A stretch of 13,134 bases of DNA from DAOUKH01 sp034420775 (GTDB lineage Bacteria; Chloroflexota; Dehalococcoidia; SHYB01): the NCBI GenBank assembly GCA_034420775.1, contig DAOUKZ010000155.1, positions 1 through 13,134 on the forward strand, in the 5' to 3' direction. Under the pieces are notes generated by a model, which was given only the letters and a program-made list of their open reading frames with translations, was not told the origin of the DNA and did not search any database. The position numbers and the translations under genes were made by a program. Position 1 is the first letter of the stretch. Every line of letters begins with the position of its first letter. This document shows, piece by piece, positions 1 through 7,613 of the stretch.

Positions 1-1096
1 TGTCGCGGAAGGCGTCGAGGTCGAGCTTCTGCATGAGATCGAGAATCGCCTCGGCGCCCATGCCGGCGGTGAAGAACTCGCCGTACTCGTCCCGCAGCTC
101 GCGGAAGCGGGACTCCGTCAGGAGCTCGCGCTCCTTCACGCTCTCGATGGCGCTGAGCTTCTCCTGCAGTTCCTCATCGAGATTCTTGCTGTGCTCATCG
201 CCCGGCCGCCGTACGTCGTTGACCTGCCGGTCGGTCTCTTCCTTCCGGGCTTCGATTTGGTTGTCAATCGCCTCGGTCTCGTTGAGTTGCCGCTCGGCGG
301 CCTCCTCTTTGATCTGTTCGAGGCGCGCTTCCAGCCTGCCGTCTAGGCCGGCGACGAACTCGTCGTCGATCGGCGTCCCCTTCTTGGCGATCGCCTCCCC
401 GAAGAGCTCGATCTTCCGGACGGCCTTCTTGCCCGCAAGCTCCTGCACGATACCGCGGACCCTTTCGAGATCTTCACGCGCCTCCGCCTCGGCGGCTTCG
501 CGGTCCTCGACCACCACGCCCTCAATGCGGGCGCGCTGCTCGGCGAGCTCCTTCAGGTCCGACTCGGCGTTGCGTTCGATCTCCACCACGGAGGCCTCGA
601 TGGCTTCCACCAGGGACTGCCGGCGGGAGGCAACGTCGGCTTCGATCTCCTCGACGATCTCCTGTCGACGCTCTTCGTCGACCGAAGTCACGATGTACTG
701 CGCGAAATAAAGGACGCGCTCCAAGTTCCTCGGCGAAAGGTCGAGCAGGAGCCCGATGCGCGAGGGCGTCCCTTTGGCAAACCAGATATGGGCGACGGGG
801 GCGGCCAACTGAATGTGGGCCATGCGCTCCCGGCGCACCTTCGACCGCGCGACCTCGACGCCGCACCGGTCGCAGACGATGCCCTTATAACGGACGCGCT
901 TGTACTTGCCGCAATAGCATTCGAAGTCCTTGGTCGGGCCGAAAATCCGCTCGCAGAAGAGGCCGTCTTTTTCCGGCTTCAGCGTACGGTAGTTTATCGT
1001 TTCGGGTTTGGTTACCTCGCCGTACGACCAGTTCTTTATCTGCTCCGGCGACGCCAGTGAAATCCTGATTGCGTTGAAGTCATTCGCTTCGGGCAT
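1..1096 (-). CDS. rpoC: RNA polymerase beta' subunit, N-terminal part (3' end beyond window)
   Basis: This is the N-terminal 365 residues of the beta' subunit of RNA polymerase, which with beta forms the catalytic cleft. I read it directly on the minus strand, and the frame is open to the window edge. The N-terminal zinc-binding site is intact: Cys60-x-Cys62 and Cys75-x-x-Cys78 in a CYCGKYK...CDRCGVEV context. The clamp start follows, with RERMAHIQLAAPVAHIWF (residues 90-107) and NLERVLYFAQYI (124-135). Residues about 138-325 are a Glu/Lys/Arg/Ala-rich, strongly helical coiled-coil insertion where E. coli has about 15 residues. The conserved core resumes at LLTESRFRELRDEYGEFF and MGAEAILDLM. 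The ATG at 1096 follows an AAGGGG Shine-Dalgarno-like run; a GTG directly upstream (1097-1099) is an alternative start adding one codon. It lies 68 bases downstream of rpoB with no visible terminator, so it should be cotranscribed as rpoBC. Confidence 0.97.
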   Translation of the reverse strand, partial: MPEANDFNAIRISLASPEQIKNWSYGEVTKPETINYRTLKPEKDGLFCERIFGPTKDFECYCGKYKRVRYKGIVCDRCGVEVARSKVRRERMAHIQLAAPVAHIWFAKGTPSRIGLLLDLSPRNLERVLYFAQYIVTSVDEERRQEIVEEIEADVASRRQSLVEAIEASVVEIERNAESDLKELAEQRARIEGVVVEDREAAEAEAREDLERVRGIVQELAGKKAVRKIELFGEAIAKKGTPIDDEFVAGLDGRLEARLEQIKEEAAERQLNETEAIDNQIEARKEETDRQVNDVRRPGDEHSKNLDEELQEKLSAIESVKERELLTESRFRELRDEYGEFFTAGMGAEAILDLMQKLDLDAFRD

Positions 1097-1164
1097 CACG
1101 TCCCCTTCTTTGCTAGCCTCGGTCCCTCACCCTTCAGTTCTATGCTCCGGTTACTCCTTTCGCT

Positions 1165-4100
1165 CTACGAGTCTTCTTCGGAGTCTTCTTTGGAGGGGCC
1201 GCTGTCGTCCTTGTCCTCGGACGGCTCCCCTTCTTGTTCGTCTTCCTCTTGGTCGTCTGCGTCCTGGTCAGCGTCTTCGTCGTCATCGTCGTCATCGGCC
1301 TCGCCATCTCCGTCGGCCGACTCCTCGTCGTCATCATCGTCGTCGTCTTCCTGGCTTGCCTTGACCGCAGCCTCGACGATGTCGCCGCTCACCGGAGCGG
1401 GCTCGTCGTCCGAGTCGCCGTCATCGCCGGTGCCGGCAAGCGCCGCCGCGGGGATGGCGAGGTCGGGTCCCAATTCGAGACCGCCCAAGTCGGCGTCGAG
1501 TTCGGACCCGTCGCCGGTGAGCTCGTCGAGCATGGAGTTGCGCTGCTCCGCGGCCTCGTTGAGGAGCTCCACGGACAGCCCCAGGCTCTGCAGTTCCTTC
1601 AAGAGCACGTGAAACGACTCGGGGACGCCCGGCTGGCAGATGTCCTCGCCCTTGACGATGGCCTCGTAGGTCTTGACCCTGCCGACCACATCGTCGGATT
1701 TGACGGTGAGCATCTCCTGGAGGTTGTACGCGGCGCTGTAGGCTTCGAGCGCCCAGACCTCCATTTCGCCGAACCGCTGCCCGCCGAACTGCGCCTTGCC
1801 GCCGAGCGGCTGCTGCGTGATCAGCGAGTACGGCCCGGTAGACCTGGCGTGGATCTTGTCCTCGACCAGGTGGATCAGTTTCATCATGTAGATGTACCCA
1901 ACGGTGACGGGCTGGTCGAAGGCTTCGCCGTTGCGGCCATCGAAGAGCGCGGTCTTGCCAAAGATGGGCGGCGCGAGCCGCTCCTCCCGGTGGACGCCGC
2001 GAACGAGCTCGAAGACTTCGTCGGCGGTCAGGCCGTCGTGGGAGCGGCCGGCCTCGTCTTCGAGCCAGATTTTGAGGCACGCCAGGGTGGCCTCGCCGGG
2101 GTACGCCTCGCTGAACGCCTTGGCCCCGTCGTAGCCGCGCTCGTTGAGCCAGTCCGCCGCGATCTGCTCCGGCGCCCGGCCGTTGGCGCTCTCCAGCGCG
2201 CCGCTGCGCGCCATGATCCACGTCCGGGCCAGGCTGTCCTCGATTGCGTCGTCCTCCGCGCCGTCGAAGACGGGTGTGCTGACCGTGAAGTTCAGCGCTT
2301 GGGCGGCGAAGCCGAGGTGCGTCTCCAGCACCTGGCCAAGGTTCATGCGGGAGGGCACGCCGATGGGGTTGAGAATCACGTCGACCGGAGTGCCGTCGGG
2401 CAGGAAGGGCATATCCTCTTCCGGCATGATGCGGGCCACGACGCCCTTGTTGCCGTGGCGCCCCGCCATCTTGTCGCCTTCCGCGATCTTCCGCGTCTGA
2501 GCGATCCAGACCCGAACCAGTCGGTTGACTCCCGGGGAGAGCTCGTCGTGGTTCTCCTGCGAGAACACGCGCACGTCGATGATCTTGCCGCGCTCGCCGT
2601 GGGGCACCCGCAGCGACGTGTCCTTCACCTCGCGGGCCTTCTCGCCGAAGATGGCGCGAAGGAGTTTCTCCTCGGCCGTCAACTCGGTCTCGCCCTTGGG
2701 CGTGATCTTGCCCACCAGGATGTCGCCGGGGTTCACCTCTGCGCCGATACGGACGATGCCTCGCTCGTCGAGGTCGCGCAGGCTCTCCTCACCGACGTTC
2801 GGGATATCGCGGGTGATCTCTTCGGGCCCCAGTTTCGTGTCGCGGGCCTCGACTTCATGCTTCTCGATGTGGACGGAGGTGAAGCGGTCGTCTTTCACCA
2901 ACCGTTCGCTCAGAATGATGGCATCCTCGAAGTTGTAGCCTTCCCAGCTCATGAAGGCGCAGAGGATGTTCTGTCCGAGCGCCAACTCGCCGTGGTCGGT
3001 CGAGGAGCTATCGGCGAGCGGCTCGCCCGCCTGCACCACGTCGCCCTTCCGTACGATCGGGCGCTGGTTGATGCACGTCCCCTGATTCGAGCGGATGAAC
3101 TTCTGGAGCCGGTGGGCGTGCTCGACGCCCTTCTTGTCGCGGACCTTCACGACGTAGAGAAGCCGGTCCTGCTCGTCGCGTTCGGCGCCGACCGCCGACA
3201 CGACGCCATCGGCCTTGGAAAGCGTCACCTGGCCGCTGTCGCGGGCCACCCGCCACTCCATGCCGGTGCCCACCAGCGGCGCCTGCGGCTTGAGCAGCGG
3301 AACCGCCTGACGCTGCATGTTCGCGCCCATCAGGGCCCTGTTCGCGTCGTCGTGCTCGAGGAAGGGGATCAGCGAGGTGGAGACGCTCACGATTTGCTTC
3401 GGTGAGACGTCCATGAAGTCGATGTTCTCAGGACTCTCGAGCGCGAAGTCGCGGCCCTGCCGGACCTCCGTCTTCTCCTCGACGAACTGCATCCGGTCGT
3501 CCAGCACCGCGTTGGCCTGGGCGATGGTGAACTGCTCCTCGTGGTCGGCCGAGAGGTACTCGATCCCCTTGGAGGCGTAGGGCTTGACCTTGATCTTGCG
3601 GCTCTTGAGCCTCTTCTTGATCTCCGTCGCGGCCTCTTCGGTGATTACCTCGCCGGCGGCGACGATCACCTTGCCCGACGAGTCGGTAACATCATCGCGG
3701 ACGGCCCGGCCCACGAGCTCGGCCGGCCTGTTGGGCGCTTCCTTCAAGACCCGCCGGTACGGCGTCTCGATGAAGCCGTACTTGTTCACCAGCGCATAGG
3801 TCGCGAGAGAGCCGAGGAGTCCGATGTTGGGGCCTTCCGGCGTTTCGATCGGGCAGATGCGGCCGTAGTGGCTGTGGTGCACGTCGCGGACGTCGAAGCC
3901 GGCCCGTTCGCGGGAGAGGCCGCCGGGGCCCAGCGCCGACAGGCGGCGTTTGTGAGTGAGCTCGGCCAGCGGGTTCGTCTGGTCCATGAACTGCGACAAC
4001 TGCGATCCGCCGAAGAACTCCTTGATCGCCGCCACGATGGGCCGGATGTTGATCAGGGCGCTCGGCGTTGCCTGCTCAGGATCGATCAGCGTCATGCGCT

Positions 4101-5226
4101 CCTTGACCACGCGCTCCATGCGGAGGAGCCCGATGCGGAGCTGATTCTGGGTAAGCTCGCCGACGGCACGGACGCGGCGGTTGCCGAGGTGGTCGATGTC
4201 GTCGTCCCGGTCCTCGCCGTTGTTGATCATGACCATCCGCTTGACGATGGCGACGAGGTCTTCGACGGAGAGCACCCGCTCGGCCTGCGAGGGGTCGACG
4301 CTGTCCGCGCCCTTGGCCTTGCCGTTGCGCGAGGCCCCGCCGAGGCCGAGGCGGTTGTTGACCTTGTAACGGCCCACCCGGCCAAGGTCGTAGCGCCGGA
4401 AGTTAAAGAACAGGGTGTTCAGCAGCGTCCGCGCGTTATCCAGGCTCGGCGGCTCGCCGGGGCGGAGCTTCCGGTAGAAGTCGAGGAGCGCCTCCTCCTC
4501 GTTGCGGACGGTCGGCTCTTTCTCGATTGTGGTCTGAATGAAGGGATGGTCGGCGTTCTTGTCGACATCCTTGAACATGTCGAGCAGCTGCTCGTCTTCG
4601 CCCAACCCAAGCGCGCGCAGGAGCGTGGTGACGGGAATCTTGCGCTTCCGGTCGACCTTGACCGAGAGCACGTCGCGGGTGCTGGTCTCGAACTCCAGCC
4701 AGGCGCCACGGTTGGGGATGAGTTTGGCCGAGCAGAGGCCGCGACCGCTGCCCGGGTCTTCGTCGATCTTGAAATAGACGCCCGGCGAGCGCACCAACTG
4801 GCTGACCACGACGCGCTCGGCGCCGTTGATGATGAACGTGCCGGCGTCGGTCATCATGGGGAGGTCCCCCATGAAGACCCAGCTCTCTACCTCTTCGCCT
4901 GCCCCTTCGCCCTGCTTCTTCTCAAGGACGGTCTTGGCGTAGATCGGCTTGGCGTAGGTCTTGTCGCGCTCGCGGCACTCGTCCTCGGTGTACTTGGGCT
5001 CGCGGAACTCGTAGTCCTCGAACCGGAGCTCGTAACGCCCCCCGGTGAAGTCCTGGATGGGCGTGATTTCGTCGAGGAGTTCTCTAATACCCTCCTCCAA
5101 CAGCCAGTTGAAGGAGTTGTTCTGTATCTGTATTAGGTTGGGGACTTCGAGGACTTCTGGTATACGGGCGTAGGACTTCCTTCCACTGGCGTCGGTTTCT
5201 CGGGTCGAAGAGACCAGGGTCGTCAT
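1165..5226 (-). CDS. rpoB: RNA polymerase beta subunit with very acidic C-terminal tail
   Basis: Complete beta subunit (1353 residues), which forms the RNA polymerase active centre with beta'. Family blocks run in order: SYARIPEVLEVPNLI (18-32), GAERVVVSQLVRSPGVYF (135-152), the rifampicin cluster SQLSQFMDQ...HKRRLSALGPGG (408-436), RPIVRKGDVVQAGEPLADS (722-740), the catalytic-lysine block GDKMAGRHGNKG (917-928), GTPVDVILNPIGVPSRMN (945-962) and GGKAQFGGQRFGEMEVWALE (1142-1161). In the rifampicin cluster, residues matching E. coli Q513, D516, H526 and S531 are unchanged, while S522 is Ala, so sensitivity is expected. The conserved fold ends near residue 1221, where E. coli beta also ends. About 130 further residues follow, and the last 61 contain 40 Asp/Glu. 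I chose the ATG at 5226 because GAAGGAG lies nine bases upstream and the open frame further upstream (to 5382) runs through the promoter. It is the first gene of an rpoBC operon. Confidence 0.98.
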   Translation of the reverse strand: MTTLVSSTRETDASGRKSYARIPEVLEVPNLIQIQNNSFNWLLEEGIRELLDEITPIQDFTGGRYELRFEDYEFREPKYTEDECRERDKTYAKPIYAKTVLEKKQGEGAGEEVESWVFMGDLPMMTDAGTFIINGAERVVVSQLVRSPGVYFKIDEDPGSGRGLCSAKLIPNRGAWLEFETSTRDVLSVKVDRKRKIPVTTLLRALGLGEDEQLLDMFKDVDKNADHPFIQTTIEKEPTVRNEEEALLDFYRKLRPGEPPSLDNARTLLNTLFFNFRRYDLGRVGRYKVNNRLGLGGASRNGKAKGADSVDPSQAERVLSVEDLVAIVKRMVMINNGEDRDDDIDHLGNRRVRAVGELTQNQLRIGLLRMERVVKERMTLIDPEQATPSALINIRPIVAAIKEFFGGSQLSQFMDQTNPLAELTHKRRLSALGPGGLSRERAGFDVRDVHHSHYGRICPIETPEGPNIGLLGSLATYALVNKYGFIETPYRRVLKEAPNRPAELVGRAVRDDVTDSSGKVIVAAGEVITEEAATEIKKRLKSRKIKVKPYASKGIEYLSADHEEQFTIAQANAVLDDRMQFVEEKTEVRQGRDFALESPENIDFMDVSPKQIVSVSTSLIPFLEHDDANRALMGANMQRQAVPLLKPQAPLVGTGMEWRVARDSGQVTLSKADGVVSAVGAERDEQDRLLYVVKVRDKKGVEHAHRLQKFIRSNQGTCINQRPIVRKGDVVQAGEPLADSSSTDHGELALGQNILCAFMSWEGYNFEDAIILSERLVKDDRFTSVHIEKHEVEARDTKLGPEEITRDIPNVGEESLRDLDERGIVRIGAEVNPGDILVGKITPKGETELTAEEKLLRAIFGEKAREVKDTSLRVPHGERGKIIDVRVFSQENHDELSPGVNRLVRVWIAQTRKIAEGDKMAGRHGNKGVVARIMPEEDMPFLPDGTPVDVILNPIGVPSRMNLGQVLETHLGFAAQALNFTVSTPVFDGAEDDAIEDSLARTWIMARSGALESANGRAPEQIAADWLNERGYDGAKAFSEAYPGEATLACLKIWLEDEAGRSHDGLTADEVFELVRGVHREERLAPPIFGKTALFDGRNGEAFDQPVTVGYIYMMKLIHLVEDKIHARSTGPYSLITQQPLGGKAQFGGQRFGEMEVWALEAYSAAYNLQEMLTVKSDDVVGRVKTYEAIVKGEDICQPGVPESFHVLLKELQSLGLSVELLNEAAEQRNSMLDELTGDGSELDADLGGLELGPDLAIPAAALAGTGDDGDSDDEPAPVSGDIVEAAVKASQEDDDDDDDEESADGDGEADDDDDDEDADQDADDQEEDEQEGEPSEDKDDSGPSKEDSEEDS
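1168..1350. repeat. Low-complexity trinucleotide-like tract encoding the RpoB acidic tail
   Basis: On the plus strand this stretch is dominated by GTC, ATC and TTC triplets, which read as Asp and Glu codons on the minus strand. The clearest run is seven consecutive Asp codons at 1327-1347, and a six-Asp run lies further toward the C-terminus. The triplets are mixed rather than a perfect microsatellite, and they are interrupted by Ser, Gly, Ala and Gln codons. It lies entirely inside the 3' end of rpoB. In-frame expansion or contraction by slippage would change only tail length; that is inference. Confidence 0.65.
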
Positions 5227-5369
5227 GCGGCAAGGCTCCTTCGGAGGGCTGGGACGCGCCAAGGCGAAATCAGGCCAAGCGGGTAAGCGGAAGGCAGTAC
5301 CGGGCGGCGCAGATTCCCTGAACGCGGCTTGCTCGTAGGGCGCACGAGGGGCATAGTAGGGCAACGGTG

Positions 5370-5399
5370 ATTGTACACCCACCGCCGCCCCTTTGTCAA
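5370..5399 (-). promoter_or_regulatory. Probable housekeeping-sigma promoter for rpoBC
   Basis: On the minus strand there is a consensus -35 TTGACA (5394-5399), an 18-base spacer and a -10 TACAAT (5370-5375, five of six consensus bases). Transcription should start near 5363 and leave an untranslated leader of about 137 bases before the rpoB ATG at 5226. The leader contains no obvious terminator-like hairpin with a T-run. The position within the open upstream extension of the rpoB frame supports the shorter rpoB start. Confidence 0.75.
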
Positions 5400-5419
5400 C
5401 GCCCTCGCCGCAATTGAGG

Positions 5420-5449
5420 TGGACACGCGAGCGGGCCGACGCCTACAAT
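5420..5449 (+). promoter_or_regulatory. Probable promoter for the SDR/monooxygenase/CoA-transferase operon
   Basis: On the plus strand, TGGACA (5420-5425, five of six consensus bases) is followed by an 18-base spacer and TACAAT (5444-5449). Transcription should begin near 5456, about 47 bases before the SDR ATG at 5503. It is divergent from the rpoB promoter, with the two -35 boxes only 20 bases apart. That gap contains the palindrome CAATTG (5411-5416) and a short CCTC/GAGG inverted repeat (5403-5406 and 5416-5419), which could be a shared operator. No regulator gene is seen nearby. Confidence 0.6.
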
Positions 5450-5502
5450 CCCCGCTTGGGCGCGGCGCTCGACCGAGCCCCTGCCCCTGAGTGGAGGACA
5501 CG

Positions 5503-6315
5503 ATGTACCTGGAGCAAATCTCGCTGAAAGACCGCGTCTTCGTCATTATCGGCGGCGGCAGAGGCATGGGTGAAGCCACCTCCCACGCCATCGCCGAGGC
5601 CGGCGCGAAGACCGTCGTCGCCGACTACAACGAGTCCCGCGCGACGATGGTCGCCAACGCCGTGGTGAAGGCCGGCGGCGCCGCCACGCCGGCGCGGGTC
5701 GACGCCCGCGACCCGGCCCTGGTCGACGCCCTATTCGATAAGGCCGCCGCGGCCTACGGATCCGTCAACGGCGTGGTGAACGTGGCCGGGGGGATGGCGC
5801 GCAACCCCTGGGCTCCCGCCGCCGACTGGACCGACGAGTCGTACTTCGACGTGATGGACTTGAACCTCAAGGCGGCCTTCATTCCCTGCCGCGCCGCGAT
5901 CAAGCGCATGATCGAGCAGGGCACCGGCGGCGTCATCGTCAACTACTCTTCGGTGAGCGGCATGAACGCAGCGGCGCATCACTCCATCTACGGCGCGGGC
6001 AAGGCGGCGGTGATCCACCTCACCCGCACGCTAGCCTGGGAGTACGGACGGTACGGCATCCGCGTGAACTCCGTCGCCCCTGGTTCGGTCAAGACGCCGC
6101 TCGTGGCCGCCAGCATGTCGGCCGAGATGGAGGCCCAGATTCCGCTGGCCCATGCCGCCGACCCCTCCGAGATCGCCTCCGTGGTGCTCTTCCTCGCCTC
6201 CGACCTCTCGCAATACGTCACCGGCCAGACCATCGTCGCCGACGGCGGCGCGACCTTGGCCCGCTCCGGAAAGCCGCCCGAGGGCTTCGCCGACAGCAGG
6301 AAACCGGGAGGATAG
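5503..6315 (+). CDS. SDR-family NAD(P)-dependent oxidoreductase
   Basis: A classical short-chain dehydrogenase/reductase of 270 residues, cytosolic, expected to interconvert an alcohol and a carbonyl with NAD(P). The Rossmann glycine motif is GGGRGMG (17-23), lacking the usual leading Thr. An acidic residue ends beta-2 (VVADYN, Asp41), which usually means NAD(H) preference. The variant NVAG motif (93-96) is followed by structural Asn121 (LNLKA), catalytic Ser near 150 (NYSSVSG), Tyr163 and Lys167 (YGAGK). A TGQTIVADGGATLA segment closes the fold near the C-terminus. I chose the ATG at 5503 because GGAGG lies five bases upstream; a GTG at 5491 would place that ribosome site inside the gene. 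It is the first gene of a five-gene same-strand run and is 101 bases from the monooxygenase. The substrate cannot be read from the sequence; it probably handles an alcohol or ketone intermediate of the pathway encoded here. Confidence 0.93.
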   Translation: MYLEQISLKDRVFVIIGGGRGMGEATSHAIAEAGAKTVVADYNESRATMVANAVVKAGGAATPARVDARDPALVDALFDKAAAAYGSVNGVVNVAGGMARNPWAPAADWTDESYFDVMDLNLKAAFIPCRAAIKRMIEQGTGGVIVNYSSVSGMNAAAHHSIYGAGKAAVIHLTRTLAWEYGRYGIRVNSVAPGSVKTPLVAASMSAEMEAQIPLAHAADPSEIASVVLFLASDLSQYVTGQTIVADGGATLARSGKPPEGFADSRKPGG

Positions 6316-6330
6316 GGCCGATCTGCATGA

Positions 6331-6359
6331 TTGGCGCACCGAAGGCCCCGTGCTAACCT
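6331..6359 (+). promoter_or_regulatory. Weak candidate internal promoter ahead of the monooxygenase gene
   Basis: TTGGCG (6331-6336), a 17-base spacer and TAACCT (6354-6359) give four and three matches to the consensus boxes. It sits in the 101-base gap between the SDR and monooxygenase genes, the widest gap in the cluster. A GCGCTC/GAGCGC inverted repeat (6374-6379 and 6382-6387) lies between it and the ribosome site and could form a short leader hairpin. The match is poor enough that chance is a fair explanation. Confidence 0.25.
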
Positions 6360-6416
6360 GAAGCTTCCGTGCCGCGCTCGTGAGCGCCGCGCGCACCGAA
6401 CGCGTAAGGAGTCAAG

Positions 6417-7577
6417 ATGGAATTCTCATTGCTGTACGAGCTGGCCAATCCCAAGCCGTGGCACGACCGCAGCGAGTACAACAAGTGGTGGGAAGGACTG
6501 GAGCAGGTCGTCCTCGCTGAGCAGCTCGGGTTCGACGGCGTTTGGGCCGTGGAGCATCACTTCCTGGAAGAGCTCTCCAGCTCCTCCGCCCCTGAGATAT
6601 GGCTCACCGCCTGCGCCATGCGCACCGAGCGCATTCGCATCGGGCACGGCGTCGTGCTGCTCCCCAACAATTTCAACCACCCGATTCGCGTGGCCGAGCG
6701 CATCGCCGGCCTCGACATCATGAGCAAGGGGCGCGTCGAGTTCGGCGTAGGCCGCGGCTCATCGTGGCAGGAGCTCGGCGGCTTCGAGGTGCCCCCGGAG
6801 CTCAGCCGGGCCCAGGTGATCGAGAACGCCACGATCATCCCCCAGATGTTCCAGACCGACTCCTTCTCCTACGAGGGCAAGTTCGTCAACATCCCGCCCC
6901 GCAACGTCATCCCCAAGCCCATCCAGAAGCCCAGCCCGCCGATGTGGATGGCCTGCGGCTCCGACGACACCTACGAAATCGCCGGCGAGCTTGGCCTCGG
7001 CGTCCTCGCGTTCGCCGCTAAGTCCCCCGACTACGTCGGCGAGCGCATCCAGCGCTACAAGGAGAAGGTCGTCGACGCTAAGCCCGTCACCGGCGTGGTG
7101 AACAACAAGACGGCGGCCTTCTGCATGATGTACTGCGGCGAGTCGGACCAGGAGGCCGACGAGACGGCCGGTCCGACGGTGATCTGGTACCAGGATGTCT
7201 TCGCCCGCTATTACAACCCGTCTCAGCAGAGCAAGTACAAGGGCGCGGACCACCGCACCTTCGACGACGACGGCAACGAGGTCGTCCAGTCGTCGGGGAG
7301 GATGACGGTCCATCAGAAGCGGCCCAAGGCCACGTACGAGCAGATGCGAAATCTGATGGCCAAGGCCCGCACCAGCCAGGGTCTCTGCGTCGGGAGCGCC
7401 GAGAGCATCATCAAGGTCCTCAAGCGTTACGAGGAGAACCAGATCGACCAAGTGCTCTGCATCGTGCAGTCAGGCATGCTCCAGCATGAGGACATCATGC
7501 GGTCGCTTAAGCGCTTCGCCCGCGAGGTCATGCCCGCCTTCGGCCGCTCAGTGCCCCAGGCCGCCCTGGTCGCCTAG
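6417..7577 (+). CDS. LLM-class (bacterial luciferase-like) flavin-dependent monooxygenase
   Basis: A 386-residue single-component TIM-barrel protein of the bacterial luciferase/LLM superfamily. Members use reduced FMN (or F420) and O2 to oxygenate organic substrates, usually with a separate flavin reductase; none is encoded here. Landmarks are FDGVWAVEHHF (39-49), where His47/His48 match LuxA His44/His45, RIRIGHGVVLLP (72-83), HPIRVAERIAGLD (88-100) and MSKGRVEFGVGRG (102-114), which resembles the LuxA segment MSKGRFNFGTVRG. The C-terminal half (PSPPMWMACGS, then helices to AFGRSVPQAALVA) completes the barrel with an insertion near 255-305. The ATG at 6417 has AAGGAG immediately upstream. It sits between the SDR and the MerB-like gene and is probably the oxygen-dependent entry enzyme. 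Many Chloroflexota of the SAR202 group carry expanded families of such enzymes. Whether it performs Baeyer-Villiger, desulfonating or other chemistry cannot be decided here. Confidence 0.92.
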   Translation: MEFSLLYELANPKPWHDRSEYNKWWEGLEQVVLAEQLGFDGVWAVEHHFLEELSSSSAPEIWLTACAMRTERIRIGHGVVLLPNNFNHPIRVAERIAGLDIMSKGRVEFGVGRGSSWQELGGFEVPPELSRAQVIENATIIPQMFQTDSFSYEGKFVNIPPRNVIPKPIQKPSPPMWMACGSDDTYEIAGELGLGVLAFAAKSPDYVGERIQRYKEKVVDAKPVTGVVNNKTAAFCMMYCGESDQEADETAGPTVIWYQDVFARYYNPSQQSKYKGADHRTFDDDGNEVVQSSGRMTVHQKRPKATYEQMRNLMAKARTSQGLCVGSAESIIKVLKRYEENQIDQVLCIVQSGMLQHEDIMRSLKRFAREVMPAFGRSVPQAALVA

Positions 7578-7613
7578 CCCCGGCCCGCCGCCGTCCGGCG
7601 AAAGGAGGACGAG

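Noticed and set aside
1234..5136. Long plus-strand open frames (723 and 531 codons) opposite rpoB
   Set aside because: They are antisense shadows in G+C-rich DNA of a gene with unmistakable conserved motifs. Their translations are low-complexity Val/Leu/Asp/Arg-rich with no recognisable domain.
5227..5382. A 52-codon upstream extension of the rpoB frame
   Set aside because: It overlaps the consensus promoter and its start site, and the ATG at 5226 has a well-placed GAAGGAG. The extension also does not resemble beta-subunit N-termini.
5491..5502. GTG start for the SDR, four codons earlier
   Set aside because: It would put the GGAGG ribosome site inside the coding sequence; the ATG at 5503 has that site at correct spacing.
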